From Umbilicaria muhlenbergii (taxonomy: Eukaryota > Ascomycota > Lecanoromycetes > Umbilicariales > Umbilicariaceae): DNA of 64,000 nucleotides. Position 1 is the stretch's first letter; each line of letters opens with the position of its first letter. The stretch lies in contig KK106982.1 of the NCBI GenBank assembly GCA_000611775.1, positions 2,723,992 through 2,787,991 on the forward strand, written 5' to 3'. Both the position numbers and the translations under genes were made by a program. This document shows, one piece after another, positions 12,101-26,000 of this stretch. Below the pieces are notes generated by a model. The model made no database searches and had not been told where the DNA came from. It saw only the letters and a program-made list of their open reading frames with translations.

Positions 12101-12381
12101 TGTAAAAGAAGTGAGTGTATGATGATTGTCATATAAGAGTTGAACAGGGTGTCATAAGCAATATAATCATGATGAGGTCAATGCAATGATTATACATCTT
12201 TTATTTGATGGCAAAACTGATCACTGAGAAAGCAGGTTTTCAAACCTCCTTGTGAAGAGTTTTCACTTGATGTCAAGGCGCTAAGTGCTGAGTCATCATG
12301 TTTATATAATGTCATATTATAGTGTTGTATTATAGTGTTGTACTTGTTGTACTGTCATACTATTATATGATGGCTCTGACA
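12101..12381 (-). repeat. A right (5') LTR
   Basis: A 281-bp partner of 3763-4262. Starts TGTAAAAGAAGTGAG and ends CTCTGACA, followed by the TSD TAAGG. Compared with the left copy it has many G-to-A and C-to-T changes. Confidence 0.92.
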
Positions 12382-12386
12382 TAAGG

Positions 12387-12403
12387 GATGTTATAATCTT
12401 ACA
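12387..12403 (+). repeat. F 5' LTR, last 17 bp
   Basis: GATGTTATAATCTTACA is the mutated equivalent of GACGCTATAGTCTTACA at the end of the F 3' LTR. It completes 3552-3762 to exactly 228 bp. Confidence 0.92.
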
Positions 12404-12479
12404 GTTTTAATAACTTTACCTTTCAAAGAGTGATGACCTGAGATAAGATGCAGACTTAAAATCAACTACATCAAACTTC

Positions 12480-14180
12480 TGAAGCAGAATGAGACATGAT
12501 GATGAAGAATCAACAAAATGATCATGAAACATCACTCATTTCCTCTGACATCAGTGAAGTGAACCTCATGAGTGAAGGATCCTCAGGTGAAACAGTGCAC
12601 AACATTAATGATGAGATCATGCAAGTGAGACAACAGTGAGATGAACTTCTTAAGCAACAAGAGTTGCAGCAGCTCTGAATGAAAGTTTTAACATTAAAAA
12701 TCAACCTACTCAAAGATCCTGCTACTCATGTTGATACCTCAGCTGAGAGATTCCTTGACTTTATGAACACTGAGTTTATAATGAGCAAGCGCTGCACTGA
12801 TGAAATACTGTCAATATGAAATGTATAATCAAGGATTCAGGCAAAGAAGTTGCTGTTATATCATGACAAGGACATGAAAGAGCACCTGAATTAAATGTGA
12901 GATGCAAGAAATACCTTTCATTTTAACTCAGCTGATTTCCCTCATAAGGAGGATAAGATGATTTACATCATGTAATACTTAAAGGGTGAATCAAAGGAGG
13001 TGTGATTGCAAGATGATGAAATTAAAAATTATTTCACTGTTACCTGAGATGATTTTATAAAATTCCTGCTCAACATTATCAAGGACTCTGTAAATCATCA
13101 GCTTCACATTACTCAACTGTATAATGATGCTGTTCAACTACCTCATCAATCAGTTCAAGCTTTCAATAGTTATTTAAGCACCTTGAAAGCTCAGTTATCT
13201 CTCTACAGTGAAGAGCACATGAGGACTCACTTTTTCACAAAATTGAAGCCTGAGGTTCATGCAGCCTTGATGAATTATCAGAACTTATTTACAACTTAAA
13301 AAAGAATCATCATCTTGATCACACGCCTGAAGAATAATCTACATTTGAGAGATGTTGTGAAATCAAAAGTAAATTCTAATATGATAATTACCTTCAGCTG
13401 CAAACCTGAGCTGTCATCAAAGCCTGCAGAGAATAAGGATCATAAGCTCAGTGAGAGCAAGATGAAGAGCAAGTGAGATAATAAATATGAAAGTGAATCA
13501 ATGAAAGCTCCTGAAACAAAGAACTTGTCACATGTGACTTGTTGAAATTATAATCAGAAGGGACATTATTCCTTTGATTATTCACAGTCTGTGAAAAACT
13601 CAGACTTAAATAAGATCTCAGTTGCAGCTGTTTCAGTATCAAAAAATGAAAACACTTCAGTGAAGACTCTGCATCACTGAAGTGCTGAACAAAAGTAGCC
13701 TCAGAGCTTAATTTAATTGTTGATGAACAAGTTCTTCACAATGATGATGTCATACTCATGCAAGCCTTATTGAACACGGGAGCTGAAGTCAATGTGATTT
13801 TGCAACATTTCATTATTGAGCATCAATTGACTTATATGAAGGGCTTGTTGCCTCAACTTTAATTCTTAAATGATCAGAAGACTTACTGCTTCAGTGCTTA
13901 TCATGTGTGTTATCAGCTTATTGACAGTTGAGGACAGTCTCATGAATGTGAACATGTATTTTACACATTAAATAAGTCAGGATCACCCCTTATCCTTGAA
14001 CTTTTCACATTGAAGATTGAACATGTGCAAATTGACTGCAGAATGAAGGCGTGGCGCTTTAACATTAAGAAGCAGCTTATTGAGTTACAGTCACTTGATG
14101 AATTCATAAAAAAGATTCAAGATCACTCTGCTGTCTACATCATGATATGAGTCAGTTCAAGTGATGATGTTGCATCAGAG
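12480..14180 (+). pseudogene. F gag and protease remnant
   Basis: Gag capsid-like sequence runs from ~12.7 to 13.4 kb. A zinc-knuckle remnant lies at 13540-13600, where the CX2CX4HX4C pattern has lost two Cys (now Tyr) and gained a TGA. The protease remnant near 13770-13830 reads NTGAEVNVI, so the catalytic DTGA has become NTGA. Stops are nearly all TGA. Confidence 0.8.
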
Positions 14181-17032
14181 GTGTGCATACAAAGTGCTGA
14201 AATAACACAAGCTTTACCTGAGGAGTATGCTGATTATGTGAATATGTTTTCAACAGAGAATGCTGACCTCCTTTCACCTCACAAGATCAGTGATCATGCA
14301 ATTGACTTGAATGACACAGATTCATTTTATGACCCTTTGTATAATCTCTTTAATACTGAATTAAGGGTGTTATGAGAATACTTGAATGACACTTTAATAA
14401 AAGGTTGAATCTGTTATTTCATGAGCTCTGCAGAGGCACTCATCCTTTTTGTTTTAAAAAAAGATGAAGGGCTGCAGTTATGTGTTAATTATTAAAGGTT
14501 GAACAAGATGATCATCAAGAACAGGCACTCATTACCTCTTATAAGTGAAATGTTGAATCAGCTTAATGAAGTCAAGCTATTTATGAAGCTAAATTTAAAG
14601 GATGATTATCACTGTATTCACATCAAGAAAAGTGATGAGTGGAAAACAGTGTTCTGCACTCATTACAGTCACTTTGAGTATATGATCATGTCTTTCAGAT
14701 TGGCAAATGTGTTGACTACATTTCAGATTTACATCAACTGAGTGTTGACAGAGCTTGTGAATGTCTTTTGTGTTGTCTATCTAGATGACATTCTTATATA
14801 TTTAAGATCATCAGTGAAACACTGAGAGCATGTTAAGCAGGTGTTAAACTGACTCTGTTGATTTCAACTTTATGTGAATCTTAAGAAGTGTGAATTCTTC
14901 ATTATCAAGATGAAATTCCTAGGGTTTATTATCACAACTGAAGGCGTAGTGATGAATCCGTGATGAGTGAACATTATATGAGACTGATCAGTATTAAGAA
15001 CTTTTCAGAAAGTACAAGTCTTCCTGAGCTTTATGAACTTTTATAGATGCTTTATTAAGTGTTATTCACAAGTTGCAGCCCCCTTGACAAACCTTATGAA
15101 AGGTAGCAAGGATGAAAAGAAGTTTAAGTCTTTTGAATTCTCAAACAACACAAAGAAGGTGTTTGACCGCCTTCATGAAGCCTTTATGATGACACTCATC
15201 CTGATTCACTTTGACTCAAAGTTATGAATATGAGTGAAAACTGATGTGTCAATCATTGAGCTCAGTGACATCCTGTCTCAGCTGTTGAATAACAGAGAGT
15301 GACATTTAATTGCATTTTAATCAAGAAAGCTGTCTCCTTCAGAGATTTAATATGAAACTCATGATCAGGAGCTCCTTGTCATCATTATGATGTTTAAACA
15401 CTGATGACACTACCTCAAAGGCAGTTGTCATATCATAGAGGTATTGACTGATCATAATAATTTATGAGGATTTATGAACGTGAAGGAATTGAATGACAGG
15501 CAAGCATGATAAGCAATGAAGTTCACTGCTTTTGATTTTAATATTCTGCATCAGTCTGAAAAGACCAACCCTGCTAATACATCATTAAGGTGATCAGATT
15601 ATGAGGATGTTGAAGAGATGAATAAAATTATGAAGAAATTACTCTCAATGCTTCAAAGAAAGTTAGTCACTCTTGTGAATATATTCTCACTCAGATATGC
15701 CCCTATTGTGAGGCAGTTGCTTGCAGAGGTGAAGAGAATAATCAGAATTAAAGACCTCAAACTTCAGAAAAAATGTTGAAGAAGTGATGACAAAACATCT
15801 GCTCATGACAATTGTGATGTAACTGTGAAACAGCTTAACCCTGTCACTGAAACTGTTGATTGCAAACAACTCATTTCACATGTGATGATAAGAGATCTTG
15901 TCATTCATGAAACAGCTGATGAAAGCTCAGGTTTATCATTAAGAGATTTGATTCAAACTCTACAAAATGATGATTCATTTGTAGAGGTAATGCGCAACAC
16001 TGATCATACATCAGTGAAGTGCAAGGCTAAAGCTGAAAATCCTTGAAGGATTGACTCTGAAGGCTTTTTATTTCATGAGGAATAAATATACATTCTGAAA
16101 AAAGAGTCTGTAAAGGCAGAGATCTTGAAATGTCATCATGATGATGCTTTAACAGAGCATTTCAGGGTAGAAAGAACTCTTGAATTGATTAACTGCAAAT
16201 ATTATTAAATTGATATGAGCTGAGATGTCAAAGATTATGTTACATCATGTGACATCTGTCAAAGGATGAAAGTGCTTAAACATTATTCTTATGATGAGCT
16301 ACAGGCACTGCCTCAGTCAGAAGAATCATGACAGCAAGTCACAATGAATTTTATCATTAACTTGTTATCAAGTAAGTGTCAGGGTTGCGTGTATGATGTG
16401 ATCTTAATAATTATGAATCAGTATATGAAAATGGCTCAGTATATTCAAATCATGAAAATGATTACAGCAACAGAGTTGACTGACTTGTTTTATGAGGAAA
16501 TAATATGCTGATTCAATGTATTGAAAGGGGCTGTCTTTGATCAAGAATCAGTTTTCACAAGTGCTTTCTGATCAGGAATGTGCTATTATTTAAGAATGAA
16601 GTATTAATTAAACACTGCCTTTCACCTGCAAATGAATGAACAGACAGAATGACAAAATTAAACCTTAAAACATTATCTTCATTGTTATTGCTCAGATGAA
16701 CAAGACAACTGAATGAACTTTTTACCTCTGACAGAATTCACTTACAACAATGAATCACAGGCATCAATAAAGTGCAGTTCTTTTTATGTTATGTATGCTT
16801 ATCATTCAGAAGTAAGATTTGAAGTTGAAGATGACTTCAGGAAAGAAAGAGTACTCACAGTTAAAAATTAAATGAAATGATTTCATGACATACAGGAAGC
16901 GCTGTTGCAGTGATGAGAAAATATAATTAATTTTTAAACAAAATATTATGATGTCAAACATAAACTCAAGACTTATAATGTGAGAGACTTGATAATGTTA
17001 TTCATGAAGAACTTATGACAGAAGTGCTTAAG
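14181..17032 (+). pseudogene. F pol remnant (RT, RNase H, integrase)
   Basis: RT runs from 14.2 to 15.0 kb, with the catalytic box YLDDILIY intact at 14778-14801, the only one of five elements here to keep both Asp. RNase H is at 15.1-15.6 kb. The integrase HHCC finger and core are at 16.08-16.9 kb (CDICQR near 16.25 kb). The frame is cut at 17037 by C. The C-terminal continuation (KLSHKFI..., then a chromodomain) is found beyond C at 37418-37806. Numerous TGA codons replace Arg or Trp. Confidence 0.88.
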
Positions 17033-17037
17033 CAGAA

Positions 17038-17492
17038 TGTGAGCATTCAATGTACAAAACTCATCAGGTGTTAGTTCAGAATAAGAAAAATTATGCTTAA
17101 CAACAGTGCAACCTTGCAAAGGTAACTTTCACTAATGAATCAACCTCATGAGAAAGCTCAGTCAATAGACATCACTTCTGACACTTCATGAAAGTGATTA
17201 AAGAAGTTAACATCATTGATGACACCTCATGAAGGTGTGATTCAGTAATGAACACCTCATGAAGACAGCTTCACTGAGGTGACTGCTTCATGAGATCTTT
17301 CTCAGGCAGGCTAACTTCAGAAGAGATATATTATGAGGTTAAAGCATGTTTCACTTTCTTTCTTAACAATAATTCTCTATCTACTAGCAATATCATACTA
17401 TTGTGAATCATCAACTATAAGCTTAAGTCACTATTGTCACATAGCTTCATAATTCCTTAGTTAAGATATTACCTCATGATAGTACGCTTACA
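17038..17492 (+). repeat. C 5' LTR
   Basis: 455 bp, with ends TGTGAGCATT...CGCTTACA. It matches the split 3' LTR over its full length. Confidence 0.93.
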
Positions 17493-17529
17493 GTTTTATT
17501 GCTTCAATTCATTGTAAGGATGCTGTTCA

Positions 17530-18700
17530 GCAAGAATGATTAAAAACTCATGAGCTCCTCAATCAGCCTTCACAACAGTTTCACAAACCACTTCAGAAAC
17601 TTCACAAGCAACAGTTAATGATGATTTTATCATTCTTAACTCTCAGTTGTGACACGTCACTTCTACATTCTCTGAGGAGTTCATCATGATGAATATCAAA
17701 ATTCAACTTGCAAAGATTCAACTCATGAGTGAGAAGGAACGTACTAGGCAGACTGAGCTTAAAACTCACAGACAGTTTACATCAGATTTATCTTCAGCTC
17801 TGAAATGCGCCTGCTATGAAAAGTGAGTCAAAGATGAAAACCTTTACTGTATGAAGGACTATCCTCACTTTCAGCAGTATGTACATCAAATTGAGCACCT
17901 TCACATGAAGCTTCACCTTGAAGAGTCAGATTAATATCTGAACTACAAAATTGCAGAGTGATGAGTCACACATCATGAAGAAAAGAGCTTGAAAGATACC
18001 TGAGAAAGTCAGAAGAACTTTTTAAAGTCTCTTTTAAAAAATCATGATAACTGAGTGTATAACACATGAATGAATTGAATGAATTGTCACAAGTTAAGCA
18101 GTGAATCTGATGATGAGTACCTTCACAAGTCAGATGAACTTCTGACTTAAATAAGAAATGAAGTGAAAGATTATCATCAAATTCAGTTAATGATCTTCTT
18201 CAAGAGCCTGAATCACATCATGAAGCAGAAGATTCATGAACACTCTGTGTTTTCAAACTCTCATGAAGATTTGATTACACTCATGAAGAAACTTCATCCT
18301 AGCATCAGGACTGAAACTCACTCACAGGCAACAACTGTGAATAATGACTTCAGCAGAAGCACTTCTGTGAATGCTGTGAAGTGAAAGAATCACAAACCTA
18401 CAACATTCATCATCACTACATCACACAATTTGAAACCTTCATGAAGAGTGTTCTTTGATGGAGACTGCAACTACTGTGACAAGCACAGACATAAAGAACT
18501 GAACTGTCTTAAGAAGAAGTCAGACAACACTGTGAGCAGGACTCTGTCAACTGATTTAATTAACAGCAGTAATCATGTCACAGCAGCCTCTGAGGCTACT
18601 GTGAAGATCATCATGAAGTCAAGATCAGAGAAGAGTGCATCTTTTAAGATGAAGACATGATTATGACTCACAGTACATCTTGCAGAGAAATCACTTTCAA
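17530..18700 (+). pseudogene. C gag remnant
   Basis: Gag-like sequence with a perfect CX2CX4HX4C zinc knuckle at about 18466-18507 (CNYCDKHRHKELNC). Several TGA codons interrupt the frame. Protease was not identified with confidence downstream. Confidence 0.75.
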
Positions 18701-19329
18701 CTGTTCTTAACAATGTTAATGACCTCAATCTCCTTCACAAGGATATTGCAGAGGGCTTATCTTCAGTCTTTAAGATGTTATCACTTCATCATGCTGAAGG
18801 AGATACCTTGAAAACTTATTTTATTTATCATGAAGTGATAAAGGTTCAGGACTCTTTCAGAGTCTGAAAATAAACTTGCAAACCTTTTACCTCTGCTGAC
18901 TTAAAGATGTCAGTAATCTTAGAATTATCATGATTATGATGAAATAATCTGAAGGTTGACTTCATCAATCTTACAGTAAAGTGAAGATAAAAAACAGAGG
19001 ACTAATTAAAAACTTCACTGCTAAAAAAGATCATCATAAAAGGCCTCATGAGAAAACTCAGAGACCTTAAGATGAACTACATGATGCAGAGATTGCAGGT
19101 GATAAATCTTAATGAATTGAAAAGCTTCATGAACCTGATTACTGAAGCTTAAAAGAGCCTCATAAAGGTCTTTTAAAAAACTCAGAAAAAAACTCTGCCT
19201 ACTCATAAAAAAGAAGATCACTCAATTAAACTGCTGAAGAAAACAACATCATCTTTTAAAAATATGTACAAACTTTTCATGAAGGAGTTGACTGTACTAA
19301 AAAAGTATTTAAACATAAACCTCATGAAT

Positions 19330-20480
19330 GAGTTTATTCAGCTGTCATGATCTTAAATGAGAGAATCAGTGCTATTTACAATTAAAAATGATGAAGGCTT
19401 GCGGCTCTGCGTGAATTATCAGGGGTTAAATGCTATTACTTAAAAGAACTGATAACATTTATCAATAATTAATGAGATCATGAAAAATGTCTGTGATGCT
19501 CAGATCTTTATGAAGATTGATGTCAAAAACACCTACTATCACATTCACATACATGAGGGTGATGAGTGAAAGACAGCCTTTCATACTAGGTACAAGCTGT
19601 ATGAATACTTGATTATGCCTTTTGAGCTTATCAATGCTCTCATGAGTTTTCAGTTTTATATTCATGAAGTTCTTCATGAACATTTAAACATCTTCATGAT
19701 TGTATTCTTGAATGATATACTGATTTACTCAATGAAAGAGAGTCAGCATGAACAGCATGTTCAGATTGTCTTGAAAGCTCTGTTCATGACAGAGTTGTTC
19801 ACAAAGCTTTTTAAATGCTTGTTTAATGTGAAGCGTGTGCCCTTCTTGAGATATGTTATCACAGATACAGGGGTTGAAATGAAGATGAATCACATATTCA
19901 TCATTGTCAACTGATCAGAGTCAGAAAGTGTGCATGAAGTGTAAACATTTCTGAGCTTCATGAACTTTTATCAGAGGTTCATACAGGGCTTCTCATGTAT
20001 CACTGCACCTCTCATGAAGATCATTAAAGGGTTTAATGCAAAATCAAACAAGGAGTTGATCTCACAAAGGGCAGGCTTTCTGTCTCTGAAGGCACAGACT
20101 GCCTTTAAGGTTCTTATGCAGGCTTTCACTACTGCTTCATTCCTGCAGCATTTCAACATCACATTATTAATACAGCTTGAAATGAATGCCTCAGGGTATG
20201 TGATCTCAGGCATTCTCTCACAAAAACACTCTGATGAGTGAAGAGTTACAGCCTATTTCTCATGAAAGATGATACTCATGAAATGAAAGTATGAAACTCA
20301 TGATGGAGAACTGCTCATGATAGTTGAGAGTTTTCATCATTGGCGGCACTATTTAGAAGGATTCACTCATTCAGTTGAGGTGCTATCAGATCATTTGAGC
20401 TTGTGAAGCTTCATGACTACTCATAAGCTTTCATGAAGACAGGTTCAATGAGTGTTGACTTTATCAACTTATGATTTTAT
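19330..20480 (+). pseudogene. C reverse transcriptase and RNase H remnant
   Basis: RT fragments include DGLRLC-like and KIDVKNTYYHIHI-like motifs. The catalytic box at 19705-19728 reads FLNDILIY (Asp to Asn). The RNase H domain follows at 19.95-20.45 kb. E is inserted at 20816, after RNase H and before integrase. Confidence 0.85.
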
Positions 20481-20816
20481 TATCATTTATTGAAAGGGAA
20501 ATCTGAATTCTGCTGACAGCCCTTCACAGAGACCTGATCATCAACATGAAGTGAAACAAGAGGATCAGACTGAGGAAGTTTTAATGTTGCAACAGGTGCT
20601 GTTCCTGACAGTAACTTTAATTTCAGTTGAGCTTAAAGATGACTTATTGACTCAGGAGGTACACCTTCATGAGGTATTAATTGCAGGCACAATGAGTCCC
20701 CGGCAGTGAAATCAACAGAAACAGGCCTCTGAGGCTGTTTTAAATGAAGAACCTTATGAAGAGGTTGATGTCTCTCTCATTGAAATGTTACCTGAATTCT
20801 TGTGAATTGATCTCCT

Positions 20817-21250
20817 TGTTACACCTCTCAGTAAATGGTACCTGAATGATATGCATAGCAGGCGTACATGTGGTACTGCTCATGATGCTCAGAGCATGAG
20901 CACCTCAAGCATCTGACTGCTCATGATGCTCAGGGCATGAGCACCTTGAGCACTCAACTGCTCATGATGCTCAGGGCATGAGCACCCTGAGCAGTAAGAT
21001 TACACACATAAAGCAGTACTGTCACACATGAGTCTTCTAAAGTACTATATAATCACAGGTAGATTCATAGTTAGGAGCTCATGCTCAACTCATATATTAA
21101 ATGCAATCTCATAGATTTATCACCTTCTAGCTTATTCAAGTCTACATGTGATCAGTAGTTCATTGAATCAAGCGCTGTGATTAGATGAACAATTGATATA
21201 GTTCATTAAATGATTATATTATCTCTGTCACTATGACATCACCTGTTACA
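20817..21250 (+). repeat. E 5' LTR with three 41-bp units
   Basis: 434 bp. Three tandem 41-bp units begin at 20877, 20918 and 20959, each starting TGCTCATGATGCTCAG and containing the inverted half CATGAGCA. Confidence 0.93.
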
Positions 21251-21379
21251 TTTTGAGCATCATCATTAAAATATCAGTCATGAAATGAACTGTGACTCAT
21301 GAGTCCCTCTAGAGGATGACAACTTTCAGTCATGACTCATCAGTCATTGAGAGTTCAGCATCATCAAGGATGAAGATCA

Positions 21380-22140
21380 AGATCTCATCATCAGACAAGT
21401 TCTTAAAAGAATGAAGAATGTTGAGTTCATTCTTCACTCAACTTGATATTTACATGCACCTCAATCACATCATGTTTAAGAAGGAAGTTGATAAGATGTT
21501 GTATACATCTTCTTATTTAAGGTTTGATGCTCTTAATTGATTTGAACTGACCCTCTGAGACTATATAAAAAATGAGAAGAAGGATCATGATGATGAGACA
21601 AATGAGATCTTCTTCAGTTTAAAGGAGTTCAAGAAGCAGATAAGAATCATGTTTAAAACTGTTAATCAAGAAAGAATCATGAAGTGAGAAATTTACAATA
21701 TTGTGCAAAAAGAAGCTGTCATGATGTATGCAGTCAACTTTCAGAGACATGCTGCATATATGAACTGAGATGACACTGCCTTAACTGCGCAGTATTACAA
21801 AAGCTTGAAGGACTTCATCAAAGATGAAATCTCTTGTTCAGAACAATCAAATACCTTAGTCAAGATGATTGAAAAGTCAGTTATCATTAACAACCGTGTG
21901 TATGAAAGATTCATGAAGAAAAGTCAGAAGAACTACATATCACTGAAGGTGAACAAGCCTCATGAGAGCACTCAGTATAACAATCAACCTTATTATGACT
22001 CTCAGCTGATGAAAATTGATGTGACCTTCCATAGAAATCAATTCCAGAGGGGGATCAAACAAGTATCAAAGAGTATCAGAGTTAAAGGAAATTGCTATAG
22101 CTGTGAAAAGTCAGGACATTTCACATGCAACTGTTGAATC
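21380..22140 (+). pseudogene. E gag remnant
   Basis: Retrotransposon gag-like segment. It ends in a perfect CX2CX4HX4C knuckle (CYSCEKSGHFTCNC) at about 22096-22137, just before a TGA. D has the same knuckle near 36083-36125 on the minus strand. Confidence 0.82.
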
Positions 22141-23029
22141 TCAATGAAAACCTTTTCACTCAAGAAGAAGACATATGCTGCTGCATTAAAAGAGTCAACA
22201 CTGAAGCAATCAGCTCAGCACAATGCTATGTCTTGAACAGCTTGTTATGATGACAGCTGCACAGTTCATCAGAGTGACAAAAACAGCTCTGAATGATTCT
22301 CACATCAATCAAAGAAAGCAAAAGAATATGCTGTAACCTCTTGCTGAGATCCTGTTGCAGACGTGGAAAAACATCAAGTCAGGTGAGAGGAATTCAGCTA
22401 AGAAGATGATTATGTTGACAGTGATGACATGATACCCTCATTCAGTGAGGAGGAAGACTTTATGAAGGTAACATCTTTTAAAGATTCAAGAGAACTCATG
22501 AAAGAAGACAACAACAAATGATTAACTACTCATGAAGAAAGGTGAATTCAAATGTACATTGAAATACTCAACACCCTCAGCAAAAAAGAAAAGTATGCAG
22601 AGTAAGTAACAGAGATAAAGAATCAAATCCTTTACATTATTTAAGACACATTTACGCAAAATCAAGATCATGAGGAGATCAATTATTAAGATATAATTAA
22701 GAAGACACCTTCAAAAGGTTCTCAGTTCATCATCAGAGAGGAATATGTTACCTTTGATGAAGCACACATCTCATGAGAACTTCATATGAAAGTATGAGAA
22801 CTTCAGAGTGAATACTTAAAAAGAGATTCAAATAAACATTCAGCTCAGAAAGTGAACCTGAAAGACTTTAAGTATGTAAGAAAGAACTTAAGTTTCTTCT
22901 CTTTTAGTTCAAAAAACTAGGAGGCTCTTCAGGTCAGAGGTCTTTGAAGATGCTTACTTTAAAGCCTTCAAGCAGTGAATGATGATGAGAGTTCACTGCT
23001 GCAGCACAGGAAGACATGAGCAACTTTCA

Positions 23030-26000
23030 TGTCTGAATTAAAGTCAATGATCAGCCAGCTCAACTGCTAATAGATAATGACTGTATAGGGAACTTTATGA
23101 ACTCAGGATTTACTGTGAAACATGTAATTCAAACACAGGTGAAGCAGAATCCCTTTAAACTTCAAGGGTTCAATGAGACCTTTATGAAACACAACAATGA
23201 ATGAGTAAACTGAGAGATGATTCCCACGCCTATGTGTTTAAGTCAACATTGGGAAAAAATCCAATTTGACATAATGAAGCAATCAGGAAGTGATATAGTC
23301 CTGAGAATATCTTAACTCTGAGCAGTCAATCCATTGATTGATTGAGCTGAAAATGAGATATACTTTGTTAAGAGTGATAATTTGAACAAGTTATATTCAG
23401 TCTTGAACTCACCTGAAGGTGTGAAGATCTTCACTATGTCAACAGAAGAAACACATGAGGAACTGAAGAATCCTGATGCAAAAATATTATGAAGCAGATG
23501 AGTTGAAGATGATCAAAACTCTGTTATCAAGTTATTTATCCCTAAAGAATACAAAGACTTCAAGGAATTGTTTATGACTGTAAAGGATCAGGACGCCTTG
23601 CCAAAACATTAAGAATAAAATCATGAAATCAAGATCATGAAAGGTTGCACATCAATGAAACAACTTATCTACTCATTGTCACCTCAGAAGTTAAACGCTT
23701 TATGAGAATATTTAAAGGAGAACTTATGAAAAGGATTTATATGAAAATCACAGTCTTCAGCTGAATATCTGATACTGTTCATACCAAAATCAGACAGTTC
23801 ACTCAGGTTGTGCATTGACTATTGAACATTAAACAACATCACTGTCAAGAACAGTTACCTGTTATCACTCATTTCAGAACTGCAGGATCAGTTTCAGGGA
23901 GCATAATGATTCATTAAGTTTAATATTCTGAGAGCCTTCAACCAGATTTGTATCAAGAAAGGAGATGAATGAAAAACTGTGTTCTGAACAAGATCAGAAC
24001 TTTATGAGTACTTGATAATGTCTTTCAGATTGACAAACACGTCAGCAACATTTCAGACTTTTATCAACAACATACTGCAGGAATATTTAAATCAGTTTGT
24101 GATTGTATACCTCAATGACATACTGATCTATTTCAAGACAAAGGAGCAGCATGTTCAGCATGTTCATAAAGTTCTACAAGCACTTCAGGATGCAGGTTTG
24201 CAGGTAAAGCCTGAGAAGAGCCTTTTTCATTTTAAGGAAGTACACTTTCTAAGCTTCATCATAACATCAGAAGGGTTACAGATGAACTCAGAAAAAATAT
24301 GATTCATGATTAAATGATCAGTATTAAAGAACATCAAGGAAGTACAGTTCTTCCTTGAGTTCACAAACTTCTATAAAAAGTTTATCAAAAAATATTCAAA
24401 AATCACATCACCTCTGATGAAGTTGATCAAGAAAGATCAGAAATTTGAGTGATCACTTGAAGCACAGAAAGCCTTCAATGAGTTGAAGAAGAAGTTCACT
24501 TCTCAATTAATTCTCATGAGTTTTAACCCTGAGAAACCTATTACGCTCAAGATGAACATGTCAGACAGAGTTATAAGAGCATGCATCAATCAATTAAATG
24601 ATCAGAAATGTCTGCGCCCAGTAGCTTTTTATTTAAGAAAGTTTATAAGTGTTGAAATGAGCTACAAGATACATGACAAAGAGCTGTTAATTATTGTCAA
24701 CACATTTAAGCAATGACATGTGTATCTGAAAGGACTTAAACATAAGGTTCAAGTATACTCAGATCATAAAAATCTGTTGTATTTCATGACAACAAAGGTC
24801 TTAAATCAAAGACAAGTATGTTGATTGAAAGAATTGTCACAGTACAATTTCAGAATTCATTATCAAAAAGGATCAGAGAATGTTAAAGTGAACACTCTCA
24901 GTCAATGAGCTGATTATTTACAAGATAAGCTGATCATCAGTCATGTTATTCTTCAGGAGGATGAGCAAGGGAACATGTCATTCAATAAACAGTTCAACCT
25001 CATCATGAGGATAAAGAATAACACTTTTGAGAATGAGATTCAAAAAGTGTTGAAGAATGATAAGTTAGCACAGCAGATTCTTCAGAATATTAAAAATCAT
25101 GAAAGCTTTAAAAAGGAGAAAAGCTTATTACTTTTTTAAGACTTAATTTATGTTCCTGTTAGCCTTCAATGGAAACTAACAGAGGAAAGTCATTTCAACA
25201 AGACACATGATCACCAGGGAATCAACAAAACAGTGAAATGACTCACAAGGACATATTACTTCTCACACATGAAAAAGAAAGTTGAAGAGATTATTCAGAA
25301 GTGTGACATCTGTCAAAGAAGTAAAGCAGATCAACATAAGTCATACAATCTACTTAAGTCATCAAAAACATCATCAAGATCATAAGCAAGTATCACATTA
25401 AACTTTGTAGTTAAATTACCAAAGTCAAAAGAACCTCTGATGAAAGCAGTTTATGATTTGATATTAATTATCACTGACAGACTTATGAAGTATGAATACT
25501 TCATACCTTATAATGAAGCATCATCAGCAGAAGAACTCACATATATGTTCTTAAGAATTATAGCAGTCAATCATGAACTGCCAGAAGAGATAATCTCTGA
25601 TAGAAATAAACTCTTCACCTTCAAGTTCTGAAAGTCATTAGTGAATCAGTTGAGGATTCATCATAAGTTATCAACATCATATCATCCTCAGATGAATGGA
25701 CAGACTGAATGATTTAATCAGATTATGAAACAGTACCTACAGTGTTACATTAATTATCAGCAAACTAATTGAGTAGAACTTCTACTGATAGCTCAGTTAA
25801 CATACAACTCAACAACAACAGAGACAACAGGAGTATCATCATTCTACATTAATTATGATTTCAACTCAGCTATGAATGAGGTCAGGGGACTAATAATGAT
25901 AACACAATGAGCAAGAGTACAAGTGAACCGCCTTAAGAACCTGCATGAAATGTTGCAAAAGAACATCAAATTCACCTCAGAAAGATCAATGATATATTAT

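Larger units (their letters stand above)
3763..12381 (-). mobile_element. Ty3/gypsy element A (minus strand)
   Basis: Inserted into the F 5' LTR with TSD TAAGG (3758-3762 / 12382-12386). Left LTR is 3763-4262 minus the G insertion (281 bp net) and right LTR is 12101-12381 (281 bp). Minus-strand remnants run right to left: RT, RNase H, integrase. Net length is about 8.4 kb. The right part (10.3-12.1 kb) should hold gag and protease but is too mutated for me to delimit. The left part (4.26-6.8 kb) shows no domain I recognise. Many TGA stops make the element dead. Confidence 0.9.
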
